Positions 1 through 8,807 are shown, numbered from the stretch's first letter. The stretch: 64,000 nucleotides of DNA from Herbiconiux gentiana (GCF_024978135.1 NZ_JANTEZ010000009.1:1-64000), one strand, 5' to 3'. A program made the numbers and translations. The notes: generated from the letters alone by a model not told the origin.

Positions 1-354
1 GGCCCGCTTCGCGGCGGCGCTGTCGGCTGCGCCCGTCGCGGTCGCGGCGGCACCGTCGGCTGCGCCCGTCGCGGTCGCAGCGGCACCGTCGGCGGTCGCG
101 GCGGCGGGTGCGGCTACGCCGGTCGAGTCGGTGACGGTCGCGTCGGACGCGTTCGCGCCGGCGGCGGCCGCGCCGGTGGAGGCCGCATCGGAGGCCACGC
201 GGTGGGCCGGGGCCGAGTCGACGGTGCCGAGCTCGCTCTTCGTGGGCTCGGCGCTCGTGGGCACACCAGCTGCGGGCGCACCATTCGTGGGCGCGGCGTA
301 CTCGGGCTCGCCGTTCTCCGGCTCGCCGTTCACGGGGCGGGTCTCATCGGGCAT
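1..354 (-). CDS. N-terminal part of an Ala/Thr-rich protein, probably DUF5719 type (runs off the window)
   Basis: The frame is open from an ATG at 354 to the window edge, giving 118 residues, so the 3' end lies outside. The visible part is low-complexity: Pro/Glu/Asn-rich first, then Ala/Thr/Gly/Asp-rich, with an 11-residue unit (ADGAAATATGA) repeated. The start lies inside the end of the upstream glycosyltransferase gene (11-base overlap), so the two are translationally coupled. In related actinobacteria a DUF5719 protein follows this kind of glycosyltransferase near whiB; that identity rests on context only, because the conserved domain would lie beyond the edge. No signal peptide is evident in the part seen. 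Confidence 0.6.
   Translation of the reverse strand, partial: MPDETRPVNGEPENGEPEYAAPTNGAPAAGVPTSAEPTKSELGTVDSAPAHRVASDAASTGAAAAGANASDATVTDSTGVAAPAAATADGAAATATGAADGAAATATGAADSAAAKRA
18..100. repeat. 33-bp tandem repeat in coding sequence
   Basis: Two copies of a 33-base unit (18-50 and 51-83) and a partial third (84 to about 100) lie head to tail. They encode the 11-residue ADGAAATATGA-type unit of the minus-strand partial gene. The unit length is a multiple of three, so copy-number change would keep the frame. Confidence 0.8.
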
Positions 355-3300
355 CGGTGGGTCCCTCCTCGTGGTCGTCTTCGTGGTGGGCGTCTGACCC
401 GTGGTCGTCGTGCTCGTGGGCGTCGGGGGTGACGCCGTCCTCGCGGTCGATGGCGTCGCGGATGCTCAGCACCGTCTCGTCGTCGGGGTCGTAGTCGTCG
501 TACTCCGGGGCCGGGAGGGGGGTGCCCTGCGGCGCGACGTAGCCGGGCTCGAACCGCGACTGCGGCTGCGCTGCTGCGACGTCGGCGGAGCCGTCGTGGC
601 GGTCCTCCGCACGCTCGTCCACCCGGCCGTCGGCCTGGGCCGCCGCGTGGTCGAACGCCGACACCGGGGCGGGCAGCTCCTCGGCGTGGACGCGCTCCGT
701 GTCCACGGAGTCGCCAGCCGGTTCGGCAGCCTGTGCCTCCGCCGGCGGGATGATCGGCGTCGGAGCGGTGTCGGCCGTGGCGGCCTCCACCTGCTCGCTC
801 AGGCTCGGCTGCGGCGCCACGGGCTCCTCGGCGGGCGCGTCGCGAGTGAACCCGGCCGCATCTCCTTCGTCGCCCAGCTCCACGGGCGCGTCGACAGTCG
901 GAGCGTCATCGGCCACCGGCGTGACGACGGCCGGGGTGGCGTCGGCCGGGGTGGCGTCGGGCTCGGGGCGGTGGCCCGCGTACTCGGCGGTGGAGTTCTG
1001 CTCGGCCACGGGCATGCTGGGGCGCGAGGTACCCGCCCACCACGGCGCGTCGGAGCCGGACTCGGGGGCCGTGACGGCGGCGGGAGCATCCGGAGCAGCG
1101 GGCTGCTCGTCGACGTAGTGCGCCGCGTAGACACCGGCCGCGGTGGTGACGCTGCTCGCCGCAGCACGATCGTCTTCGGGAGCGGCAGCCGGAGCCGCGG
1201 GCTCGGTGGCACCGGCGTCAGTCGCGTCAGGTGCCTCGTCGGCCGTCTGGGCCGCCGCGGTGCCGCCAGTGGACGGTTCGGCGGCGGTCGAGGGGCCGGT
1301 CGACGGGTTGGCGTCGGCCGCGTCGTCGGTGGTGGAACGGTCCGTCGCCTCCGCGGTGGTCGCGCCCGCGAGGGCGATCGCCGAGACGGTGGCAGCCGCC
1401 GCGCCGCCGGCGCCGATTCCGGGTGCCGCCGCGGGGCCGGCGCTCTCGACCGCGACCGGGGCGGCCTCCGCCGAAGCGGGGGTGACCGGGGCAGCGGAAG
1501 CAGGGGCAGTCGCAGGGGCGGCCGCCGGCGCGCGGGCGCCCGCAGGGGCGTCGAGCGCCTCGGGCTCCTCGCCGACGGGCACGCGGTCGGAGACGTCGGT
1601 GAGCTTCTCCTCCGCGATCTCCTCCTCGACCGAGTCGGCCGCGCCGACGTGGGCCGTGGTGCTGACCGCGCGGTTGCCCTGCACCTGCAGGCGCCCGGCC
1701 GGCAGGGCCAGCAGCAGCGCGACGCCGAAGACGAAGGCCTGCACGACGAGCACCAGCACACCGAGCGGCGTACCCCCGTTCGTCGGAGACGGCTCGGGCA
1801 GGCTCGCGAGCGTCCCGTCGTCGGCCACCTGCCAGAGCGCTCCGGCGAAGGTCTCGCCGATGAAGGTGAACTGGGCGTTGCTGTTCAGCGCGTTCGCGGT
1901 GCGGGTGGCGATCTCGTCGGCGGGCGCACCCTGCTCGTCGGCCGGGGCCGGGGTGAGTAGCACGAACTCGATGCCGAGCGCGGTCAGGCGGCTGGAGACC
2001 TCGGCGCCGCTGATCGACGCCGCGTTCCCGACGATCGAGGCGAGCTCCGACCCGTCGGCGCCGTCGACCCCCGCGTACGCCGCGGTCGAGGCGAGCGTCG
2101 ACTGCTGGTCGAGCGTCGGTCCGGCTCCGTGCACGACGGATGCCCCGATGCCCCCGTCGCCCTGGGGCGCGAGCAGCAGCGTACCGACGCGGGGCGTGTT
2201 CGACGCCTCGGCCGTGACGTAGGCCGGCAGCTGCCGGCCCGCTCCCGCGGCGACCTCGGAGGTGCCGAGCAGCAGTCCGAGCGCCGACGGCAGCACGATC
2301 ACCGCGACGGCGGCCGTCGCGACCACGGCCGGCAGCGCGACGAGCCGCGGCAGCGACGACAGTCCGAGGATCGCCGCCCCGATGAGTCCCAGCCACGCGA
2401 GGCTGAGCCCCGACCCGGGCCAGATCGCCACCGACTGCGAGCCGCTCGTGGCGAGCGCGAGCTGCTGCGATCCGACCGCGGTGGCGAACCCGAGCAGGGC
2501 GATCACGACGGCGACGACGGCGCGGTACGAGCCGGGCAGGAACAGCGCGGCGAGGGCGATCAGCGCGAGCGGCACCACGAGGATGCCGAGCACGAGCAGC
2601 ACGATCCCCGCGTCGATCCCGACACCGGCGGCCAGCGACTCCCAGCCGCCGAGACCGGTACGCGGAAGCCCGAGCAGGAGCTCGACCACCGGCACGGTCG
2701 GCCGCCAGACGGTCAGCCCGGGGTCGGCGAGCAGGGCGAGCGGGGTACCGCGCTGGAACTGGTCCCAGATGAGCGGGGCGAAGAGCACGAGCGCCGGCAG
2801 CGGGATGCCGATCAGCCGCATCACGTCGCGGCGGCTGGCGATGGTCGCGATCAGCCACACGACGATCAGCGCGGGCCAGAGCGACGGGGCGCAGGCGAGC
2901 ACCGCGGCGAACAGGATGGACGCGATCGCCGACGCCGACCACGACTTCGGCGCGGCGAGCAAGGCGAGCACCAGCCAGGGCAGCAGCAGGTGCGCGATCA
3001 CCGGCCCGATCATCCCGGCATCGAGGGCCCCGACGAACGGCGGAGCGAGCACCCAGAGCACGGCGGCGGCGCTGCGCAGCACCGGCCGGTCGGTGAGCCG
3101 GGCCGCGCAGAACCACGCGGCCAGCGCGGCCAGCGGCAGCGCGACGAGGTAGAGGCCGACGATCGCGAGCGACGGCGACCAGAAGGTGATGCTGCCGAGC
3201 ACCGCGAGCACGGCGGCGAACGGGTCGGCCGCCCCCACGAAGCCGAGGCCGATGTCGCGGAAGCCGGTGCCGATCTGGGCCCAGAGCCCGCCGACCGTGG

Positions 3301-4477
3301 TCTCGAGCGGCAGCGCACCGCCCCCGGTCAGGGCCGCGGCGCCGAACACCGGGAGGAAGACGACGGAGCCGATCAGGGCGATCACGAGAACGGTCGCGAC
3401 TCCCCCGCTCGAGATGAACTGGATGCGATCGCGCTCGCCCCGCAGGTAGGTCAGGGCGATCTCGCGCTGCAGGGAGGCGCGGCGCCGGATCTCGTCACCG
3501 GGCATCCGGAGCGGGGCGATGGCGCGCCAGCCGACCTTCTTGGAGGCCTTCAGGCGCCGGCGGGCCGCCCCGATGTGCGAACCGAAGGCGGTCTTGAAGG
3601 CCGCGGCGAACTCCCCGCCGATGGCCCCCGGCTGCTTGCGCACGAGCTGGAACAACGAGCGCGCGACGGCGAGCGGCACGAGCGAGAGCCAGTGGAAGAC
3701 GACGGCGAACGCGGGCGCGTAGACCAGCCGGCGGTGCAGCTGGGCGGCGCGGCGGGCGGTCTGACGCTTGCGGCGCGCCGAGCCCTTGATCGAGCGGCCG
3801 GGGCCCGAGAGCCCGTCGCCGTCGGTCGCGACCCGGGCGGCAGGCACCGCGATCACGCGATGTCCGGCCAGGCGGGTGCGGATGCCGAAGTCGAGAGCGT
3901 TGTCGGCGGTCGGCAGGGCCGGGTCGAAGCCGCCCACCTCGTTCCAGACGGTGTGGCGCACGAGGAGGCCGGCGGCGCCCATGGCGAGCACGTCGCTCAT
4001 ACGGTCGTGCTGGGCCTGGTCGAGCTCGGTCTCCACGAGCGGCACGCTGGCGCCGGTGCGGGTGATCGTCTCGCCGAACTCGCTGATGTAGTCGGGGTCG
4101 TCCCACTCCATCTGCTTCGGGCCGGCGGCGGCGACGGAGGGGTTGACCTCGACGGCGGCCAGCAGGGCGGCCAGGGCATCCGGCTCGGGGGCCGTGTCGT
4201 GGGCGAGCAGCCACAGCCACTCGTTCGCGTCGTCGGGCGGGGGCGCGACGCCGAGGGCGTGCGCGATCGCGGTGCCGAAGTTCAGTCGGCTCGAGGCCTG
4301 AATGAAGCGGGTCGGATGCGCGGCCGCCAGCAGCGCCGAGGTGGCGTCGGTCGAGGCGCAGTCGACCACCACCAGCGCATCGGGGGCTCGGGTCTGGGCC
4401 GCGATGGCCTCGAGGGTTCGCGGGAGGTAGTCGGCTCCATTCGAGGAGACGAGGACGGCAGTGACTCGGGCGCGCAT
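344..4477 (-). CDS. Large membrane-bound family 2 glycosyltransferase with disordered C-terminal tail
   Basis: A 1377-residue protein. Residues 1-250 form a GT-A (GT2) domain that opens with a VLVSSNG strand and has an acidic AHDTAPEPD segment near residue 95. About a dozen or more hydrophobic segments follow between about 250 and 960, and the last is near residue 945. Residues from about 975 on are Ala/Pro/Glu/Asp-rich and end in a His/Asp/Glu-rich acidic tail, probably disordered and cytosolic. It presumably adds sugar to an envelope polymer on a lipid carrier; the substrate is unknown. A TAGAGT hexamer at 4487-4492 would put the transcript start 3 bases before the ATG. It overlaps the next gene by 11 bases. 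Confidence 0.85.
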   Translation of the reverse strand: MRARVTAVLVSSNGADYLPRTLEAIAAQTRAPDALVVVDCASTDATSALLAAAHPTRFIQASSRLNFGTAIAHALGVAPPPDDANEWLWLLAHDTAPEPDALAALLAAVEVNPSVAAAGPKQMEWDDPDYISEFGETITRTGASVPLVETELDQAQHDRMSDVLAMGAAGLLVRHTVWNEVGGFDPALPTADNALDFGIRTRLAGHRVIAVPAARVATDGDGLSGPGRSIKGSARRKRQTARRAAQLHRRLVYAPAFAVVFHWLSLVPLAVARSLFQLVRKQPGAIGGEFAAAFKTAFGSHIGAARRRLKASKKVGWRAIAPLRMPGDEIRRRASLQREIALTYLRGERDRIQFISSGGVATVLVIALIGSVVFLPVFGAAALTGGGALPLETTVGGLWAQIGTGFRDIGLGFVGAADPFAAVLAVLGSITFWSPSLAIVGLYLVALPLAALAAWFCAARLTDRPVLRSAAAVLWVLAPPFVGALDAGMIGPVIAHLLLPWLVLALLAAPKSWSASAIASILFAAVLACAPSLWPALIVVWLIATIASRRDVMRLIGIPLPALVLFAPLIWDQFQRGTPLALLADPGLTVWRPTVPVVELLLGLPRTGLGGWESLAAGVGIDAGIVLLVLGILVVPLALIALAALFLPGSYRAVVAVVIALLGFATAVGSQQLALATSGSQSVAIWPGSGLSLAWLGLIGAAILGLSSLPRLVALPAVVATAAVAVIVLPSALGLLLGTSEVAAGAGRQLPAYVTAEASNTPRVGTLLLAPQGDGGIGASVVHGAGPTLDQQSTLASTAAYAGVDGADGSELASIVGNAASISGAEVSSRLTALGIEFVLLTPAPADEQGAPADEIATRTANALNSNAQFTFIGETFAGALWQVADDGTLASLPEPSPTNGGTPLGVLVLVVQAFVFGVALLLALPAGRLQVQGNRAVSTTAHVGAADSVEEEIAEEKLTDVSDRVPVGEEPEALDAPAGARAPAAAPATAPASAAPVTPASAEAAPVAVESAGPAAAPGIGAGGAAAATVSAIALAGATTAEATDRSTTDDAADANPSTGPSTAAEPSTGGTAAAQTADEAPDATDAGATEPAAPAAAPEDDRAAASSVTTAAGVYAAHYVDEQPAAPDAPAAVTAPESGSDAPWWAGTSRPSMPVAEQNSTAEYAGHRPEPDATPADATPAVVTPVADDAPTVDAPVELGDEGDAAGFTRDAPAEEPVAPQPSLSEQVEAATADTAPTPIIPPAEAQAAEPAGDSVDTERVHAEELPAPVSAFDHAAAQADGRVDERAEDRHDGSADVAAAQPQSRFEPGYVAPQGTPLPAPEYDDYDPDDETVLSIRDAIDREDGVTPDAHEHDDHGSDAHHEDDHEEGPTDAR

Positions 4478-4486
4478 ATCGTGACG

Positions 4487-4492
4487 ACTCTA
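4487..4492 (-). promoter_or_regulatory. Probable -10 hexamer for the large glycosyltransferase gene
   Basis: TAGAGT read on the minus strand, 9 bases before the ATG at 4477, so the leader would be about 3 bases. There is no clear -35 element. Confidence 0.4.
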
Positions 4493-4622
4493 GGTGGCCC
4501 CCGACGCCTTGCCCGGCGACCGCTCCGGCGTGCCGGTTTCTTATGAATCCCGTGTGAAGTGGGGAGGGAAGCGCGCCGCAGAGGCGGCGGCGCACCGGAC
4601 GGGCGCAGCCCGGCCCAGCGAT

Positions 4623-4949
4623 TCAGACGGCTCGCTTGCGCAGCTTACGGCGCTCGCGCTCGCTGAGCCCGCCCCAGATGCCGAAGCGCTCGTCGTTCTG
4701 CAGCGCGTAGTCGAGGCACTGGGCCTTCACCTCGCAGGAGGTGCAGATGCGCTTCGCGTCACGAGTCGATCCGCCCTTCTCGGGGAAGAACGCCTCGGGG
4801 TCGGTCTGCGCGCAGAGCGAGTCGGCCTGCCAGGCGAGAGGATTCTCCTCCTCATCGACCCGCGGCTTGCGCACCCCGGGAACACCGAGGCTGACCGGGT
4901 CGACGAACCAGTCATCCGGTACGCCTGAGCGGTACTCTGACATGGCCAT
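4623..4949 (-). CDS. whiB2: WhiB-family iron-sulfur transcription factor (WhiB2/WhmD type)
   Basis: 108 residues from the ATG at 4949. That start has GGAG six bases upstream; an in-frame GTG at 4961 lacks this. The four [4Fe-4S] cysteines are C46, C69, C72 and C78 (C-x22-C-x2-C-x5-C), followed by the GIWGG turn near residue 91 and a basic C-terminus (RRKLRKRAV). The run AQTDPEAFFPEKGGSTR is typical of the WhiB2/WhmD branch, which controls septation and cell division in actinobacteria. A strong promoter lies upstream. It sits next to the large glycosyltransferase and two genes from manA, as in mycobacterial whiB2 regions. Confidence 0.95.
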   Translation of the reverse strand: MAMSEYRSGVPDDWFVDPVSLGVPGVRKPRVDEEENPLAWQADSLCAQTDPEAFFPEKGGSTRDAKRICTSCEVKAQCLDYALQNDERFGIWGGLSERERRKLRKRAV

Positions 4950-5003
4950 ATCACGCTCCACCCTCTGAACCAGCTTGCGACTTGCCGAAAACCCCGATGC
5001 CTA

Positions 5004-5032
5004 ATTACACCCGTGTAGTTCCCTCACGTCAA
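5004..5032 (-). promoter_or_regulatory. Promoter of whiB
   Basis: On the minus strand TTGACG (5032-5027) and TGTAAT (5009-5004) are separated by exactly 17 bases, the best housekeeping-sigma match in the window. The predicted transcript start is near 4997, giving a 5' leader of about 48 bases. The inverted repeat TACAC-GG-GTGTA overlaps the -10 and could be an operator. Confidence 0.7.
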
Positions 5033-5071
5033 GTCGCGGATGCTAAACCCTCAACCCCGCCTTAAGGCTTG

Positions 5072-5088
5072 CGACACGGCGCGTGTCG
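5072..5088. promoter_or_regulatory. Inverted repeat CGACAC-N5-GTGTCG between whiB and the GlxA-like gene
   Basis: Perfect 6-base arms around GGCGC in the divergent intergenic region. It lies upstream of both promoters (-10 elements at 5004-5009 and 5133-5138). GACAC is the core reported for WhiA binding in Streptomyces, but the site could equally be bound by the adjacent AraC-type regulator. A protein-binding role is inference. Confidence 0.4.
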
Positions 5089-5132
5089 TGCGCCATCCGA
5101 GGGTCGGCTGGACATTTCTCGGCCGCCGTCGA

Positions 5133-5138
5133 TATCCT
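5133..5138 (+). promoter_or_regulatory. -10 hexamer giving a leaderless mRNA for the GlxA-like regulator
   Basis: TATCCT ends 7 bases before the ATG at 5145, so transcription is predicted to begin at the start codon. A TGGACA -35-like element lies 18 bases upstream (5109-5114). Confidence 0.55.
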
Positions 5139-5144
5139 GCCAGC

Positions 5145-6101
5145 ATGCTCCACAAGGTCGCCCTCATCGCCATCCCCGGCGTCGCCCCGTTCGAGTTCGG
5201 CACCGTCTGCGAGGTGTTCGGGATCGACCGCACCGACCACGGCGGCCCGGAGTTCGACTTCACGATCGTCACCGCCGAGCCCGGCCCCGTGCGCACCAGC
5301 CTCGGCTACGACATGATGATCTCGGCGGGGCTCGACCAGGCGGCCGACGCCGACCTCATCGCGGTGCCGGCGCACGAGATCGACGCCGACGTGCACCCGG
5401 AGGTCGTGCGCCTCCTGCAGGAGGCGTCGGCGCGGGGGGCGTGGATCCTCAGCATCTGCAGCGGAGCCTTCACGCTCGCGAAGTCGGGGCTGCTCTCGGG
5501 CCGTCGTGCCACGACGCACTGGATGCATGCCGACCGCCTCGCCCGCGACTTCCCCGACATCGAGGTCGACCCCGACGTGCTGTTCGTGGAGGACGGCACC
5601 ATCATCACCGGCGCCGGCACAGCCTCGGGCATCGACGCGTGTCTGCACCTCATCCGGCTGGAGCTCGGCGCCTCGGCCGCGAACGTGGTCGCCCGGCGCA
5701 TGGTGGTGCCCCCGCAGCGCTCGGGCGGGCAGTCGCAGTACATCGCGACGCCCATCCCCGAGTGCCGCAGCGATTCCTTCGCCGAGGTCACGGCGTGGAT
5801 GCTCGAGAACCTCGACCAGGAGCTCACCGTCGACGAGCTGGCCCGCAAGGCGCTGATGTCGCCGCGCACCTTCGCCCGGCGCTTCAAGGCCGACACGGGG
5901 GCGACCCCCGGAGCCTGGCTGAACCGGCAGCGGCTGCTGCGCGCGCAGCAGCTGCTCGAGGAGAGCACGCTCGCGCTCGACGGCGTCGCCGCCGAGAGCG
6001 GGTTCGGCACGGCCGCCGTGATGCGCCACCACTTCTCGAAGACGCTGAACACGACGCCCGCTGCCTACCGCCGCGCCTTCACCCTGCGCGCGACGGCCTG
6101 A
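5145..6101 (+). CDS. GlxA-like AraC-family regulator with DJ-1/PfpI domain
   Basis: 318 residues from the ATG at 5145; the frame stays open upstream, but this ATG fits the leaderless promoter and the family N-terminus. Residues 1-170 are a DJ-1/PfpI (class I amidotransferase-like) domain with the nucleophile-elbow pattern SICSGAF. Residues about 215-318 carry two helix-turn-helix motifs of the AraC type (LARKALMSPRTFARRFK and VAAESGFGTAAVMRHHF). Proteins of this architecture are transcription activators, some linked to amino-acid or quaternary-amine metabolism. The effector here is unknown. It is divergent from whiB and convergent with manA. Confidence 0.85.
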   Translation: MLHKVALIAIPGVAPFEFGTVCEVFGIDRTDHGGPEFDFTIVTAEPGPVRTSLGYDMMISAGLDQAADADLIAVPAHEIDADVHPEVVRLLQEASARGAWILSICSGAFTLAKSGLLSGRRATTHWMHADRLARDFPDIEVDPDVLFVEDGTIITGAGTASGIDACLHLIRLELGASAANVVARRMVVPPQRSGGQSQYIATPIPECRSDSFAEVTAWMLENLDQELTVDELARKALMSPRTFARRFKADTGATPGAWLNRQRLLRAQQLLEESTLALDGVAAESGFGTAAVMRHHFSKTLNTTPAAYRRAFTLRATA

Positions 6102-6139
6102 CGCGCGACCCCGCCGAGCCCGCCGAACGAGCGCGGCCC

Positions 6140-7423
6140 CTACGGCAGCTCCGCCGCCGGCGCCCCCGGCGCCGCCACGAACACCGTGCCCGACCCGCCG
6201 AACGCCAGCGCCCCCTCGTCGGGCGTCGCGAAGAACGCCTCGCCGCGCGCGAACCGGTGCGTCCCCGACGCCCCCGTCACGGTCACGGCCCCCGCGATGC
6301 AGATACCGATCGCCGCGCCGAGCGGCGTGAACCCCACGGTGGGAGCGGCGAACGGCCGGTCGATGCCGACCTCCACCTGCGCCAGCACGAAGTCGGGCAC
6401 TCCCGGCGTGAACACCGACAGCCCGGGCACCGGCCGCGTGGGCACGAGGTACGGCACCGGCAGCGCGTCGAAGTCGAGCACCTCGAGCAGCTCGGCGACG
6501 TCGACGTGCTTCGGGGTGAGCCCGCCGCGCAGCACGTTGTCGCTCGCCGACATCAGCTCGACGCCGAGGCCCGACAGGTAGGCGTGGATGTTGCCGGCCG
6601 GCAGGTAGAGCGCCTGCCCCTTCGCCAGCGTCACACGGTTCAGCAGCAGCGAGATCACGATGCCCGGGTCGCCCGGGTACTCCTCGTTCAGCCGCACGAC
6701 CGTCTCGAGCGACGGCGTGTACGGATCGGTGAGGTGCGCGTGCGCCGGGTGCAGCGCCTTCTCGGCCGTGCGCACGAGGTGCCCGACGAGCGCCGGCACC
6801 TCCTCGGCCCCGCTCAGCAGGTAGGCCACGACCGAGCGCAGGATGTCGGCGTCGCTCTCGAACGCGGTGGGCGAGTCCTCGAGCAGGTGCACGATGGGCC
6901 CGTAGAGCTCCCAGCGCGGGGCCGTCTGCGAGCCGTCGATCATCACCAGCAGGTCGACGATCTCGCGCACCTCGGCGAGCGCGCGGAAGCCGCAGAGCGC
7001 CTCGTACCGGTCGCTCAGCGCCACCACCAGCTCGGGCTTGTGCAGCGCATCCTTGTAGTTGCGCGCCGGGTCGTCGAGGGCGATGCCCGCGGCGTTCTCG
7101 CGGGCGAACCCCTCGCGGGCGCGCTCGAGCGTCGGGTGCGCCTGCAACGACAGGGGGGCCGCGGCGGCCAGGATCTTGAGCAGGTACGGCAGCGTGCCGC
7201 GGCGCCCGACGATGCGGGTCGGGTCGCTCGCGATCCACGACTCGAGGTCGGTGTGCCCCTCGGTCAGCGACGGGTCGAAGATGCGCGCCGGGCTCCCCGG
7301 GTGCGCTCCGAGCCAGAGCTCCGCCTGCGGCTCTCCGGTCTCCTCGGTGCCGAGCAGTCGCGGGATGGCCGTCTCCGACCCCCAGGCGTAGTCACGCGGC
7401 GTGTTGGTGATGGGTACGAACAT
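6140..7423 (-). CDS. manA: Mannose-6-phosphate isomerase, class I
   Basis: A 427-residue cupin-fold enzyme that interconverts mannose 6-phosphate and fructose 6-phosphate, the first step toward GDP-mannose for glycans. Zinc ligands of the type I family are visible: Q94 and H96 in LSLQAHP, E131 in HKPE, and a later His in GNIHAYL. It also has the family blocks AELWLGAHP and SDNVLRGGLTPKH. A good ribosome site (AGAGGGAAG) precedes the ATG. It is divergent from the acyl-CoA dehydrogenase and convergent with the GlxA-like gene. Confidence 0.95.
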   Translation of the reverse strand: MFVPITNTPRDYAWGSETAIPRLLGTEETGEPQAELWLGAHPGSPARIFDPSLTEGHTDLESWIASDPTRIVGRRGTLPYLLKILAAAAPLSLQAHPTLERAREGFARENAAGIALDDPARNYKDALHKPELVVALSDRYEALCGFRALAEVREIVDLLVMIDGSQTAPRWELYGPIVHLLEDSPTAFESDADILRSVVAYLLSGAEEVPALVGHLVRTAEKALHPAHAHLTDPYTPSLETVVRLNEEYPGDPGIVISLLLNRVTLAKGQALYLPAGNIHAYLSGLGVELMSASDNVLRGGLTPKHVDVAELLEVLDFDALPVPYLVPTRPVPGLSVFTPGVPDFVLAQVEVGIDRPFAAPTVGFTPLGAAIGICIAGAVTVTGASGTHRFARGEAFFATPDEGALAFGGSGTVFVAAPGAPAAELP

Positions 7424-7534
7424 CTTCCCTCTTCACTTCGGGGCCTTATCAACGACCTACAAGCAGCGGCGGCCCGTCGATGGGCCGTTTAGACCAAACT
7501 ACCAAGCGCCTCGAACACCGGATGCACGCCCGAA

Positions 7535-7540
7535 TAGGCT
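7535..7540 (+). promoter_or_regulatory. -10 hexamer giving a leaderless mRNA for the acyl-CoA dehydrogenase
   Basis: TAGGCT is followed by 7 bases and then the ATG at 7548. This supports that ATG over the longer upstream reading frame. Confidence 0.5.
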
Positions 7541-7547
7541 CGCCGCC

Positions 7548-8726
7548 ATGACCTTCGAGCTCCTCGCCAGCGACTTCTACTCCTATGAGAACCTCCTCGA
7601 CGAGCGGGAGAAGGCGGCGATCGCGGGGCTGCGGCACTACCTCGAGACCGAGGTCAAGCCGATCGTCAACGGTCACTGGGAGGCCGCGACCTTCCCGCAC
7701 GAGATCGTGAAGGGCCTCGCCGAGCGCGACGTCTACAGCTACGCCTGGGACGAGACGAAGCCGTTCGAGAACTCGGCCGTCTTCCGGGGCTTCGTCGCGC
7801 TCGAGCTCGCCCGGGTCGACGCGAGCGTCGCCACGCTGGTGGGGGTGCAGAACGGTCTCGCAATGGGCTCCATCAGCGTGACCGGCTCCCCCGAGCAGCG
7901 CGCCGAGTGGCTGCCGAAGATGGCGCGGGGCGAGATCGTCGGCGCCTTCGGCCTCACCGAGCCCACCTCGGGATCCGACAGCGCCCAGGGCCTGCGCACC
8001 GTCGCCACCCGCGACGGCGACGAGTGGGTGCTGAACGGCTCGAAGCGCTGGATCGGCAACGCCACCTTCAGCGACATCACCGTCATCTGGGCGAAGGATG
8101 CGGCCGACGGCCAGGTCAAGGGCTTCATCGTGCCGACCAGCACCCCCGGGTACACCGCCACCAAGATCGAGGGCAAGCAGAGCCTGCGCATCGTGCAGAA
8201 CGCCGACATCACGCTCGAGGACGTACGGGTGCCCGAGAGCCTGCGGCTGCAGAACGCGAATTCGTTCCGCGACACCGCGAAGGTGCTTCGACTGACCCGC
8301 GCCGAGGTGGCCTGGGCCGCGGTCGGCAACTCGGTCGGCGCCTACGAGGCGGCCCTGCGCTACACCAAGGAGCGCGTCCAGTTCGGCAAGCCGATCGCGA
8401 GCCACCAGCTCATCCAGGACCTGCTGGTCAAGAGCATCGGCAACATCACCGCCAGCCTCGGCATGGTGGTGCGCGTCTCGCAGATGCTCGACGAGGGCAC
8501 CCAGAAAGACGACCACTCGGCGCTCGCGAAGGCCTACACGACGGCCCGGATGCGCGAGACCGTCGCCTGGTGCCGCGAGGCCCTCGGCGGCAACGGCATC
8601 GTGCTCGAGTACGACGTCGCCCGCCACTTCGCCGACGCCGAGGCGCTCTACTCCTACGAGGGCACCCGCGAGATGAACACGCTGATCGTCGGCCGCAGCC
8701 TCACGGGCTTCGCCGCGTTCGTCTGA
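7548..8726 (+). CDS. Acyl-CoA dehydrogenase, glutaryl-CoA dehydrogenase-like
   Basis: A 392-residue FAD flavoprotein. The FAD/substrate motif GAFGLTEPTSGSDS lies near residue 130, and the C-terminal helical domain carries ERVQFGKPIASHQLIQ and EALGGNGI. The catalytic-base region reads YSYEGTREMN, matching the YEGT Glu position of glutaryl-CoA dehydrogenases. It would oxidise an acyl-CoA at C2-C3; glutaryl-CoA or a short-chain substrate cannot be separated by eye. The start at 7548 is fixed by the -10 element and the family N-terminus. It has no obvious metabolic link to the glycan genes that follow. Confidence 0.88.
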   Translation: MTFELLASDFYSYENLLDEREKAAIAGLRHYLETEVKPIVNGHWEAATFPHEIVKGLAERDVYSYAWDETKPFENSAVFRGFVALELARVDASVATLVGVQNGLAMGSISVTGSPEQRAEWLPKMARGEIVGAFGLTEPTSGSDSAQGLRTVATRDGDEWVLNGSKRWIGNATFSDITVIWAKDAADGQVKGFIVPTSTPGYTATKIEGKQSLRIVQNADITLEDVRVPESLRLQNANSFRDTAKVLRLTRAEVAWAAVGNSVGAYEAALRYTKERVQFGKPIASHQLIQDLLVKSIGNITASLGMVVRVSQMLDEGTQKDDHSALAKAYTTARMRETVAWCREALGGNGIVLEYDVARHFADAEALYSYEGTREMNTLIVGRSLTGFAAFV

Positions 8727-8801
8727 ATGTATTCGGATGCGCCCCCGTCGCATCCGCCTGCCGATGGCGGACGCGCCCCCGTCGTCGGCGCGGGCCCTGG
8801 G

Positions 8802-8807
8802 TAGGAT
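8802..8807 (+). promoter_or_regulatory. -10 hexamer giving a leaderless mRNA for the first Wzy/WaaL-like gene
   Basis: TAGGAT is followed by 7 bases and then the ATG at 8815. It marks the start of the three-gene plus-strand operon 8815-12370. Confidence 0.5.

Noticed and set aside
2129-4546. 805-codon plus-strand open frame
   Set aside because: Antisense to the large glycosyltransferase; Arg/Gly/Asp-rich low-complexity translation typical of shadow frames in high-GC DNA.
4950-4961. GTG at 4961 as the whiB start
   Set aside because: The ATG at 4949 has GGAG six bases upstream; the GTG has no comparable site and would add only four residues.
5069-7492. 807-codon plus-strand open frame spanning the GlxA-like and manA genes
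   Set aside because: It crosses two well-defined genes on opposite strands and has an Arg/His-rich, motif-free translation.
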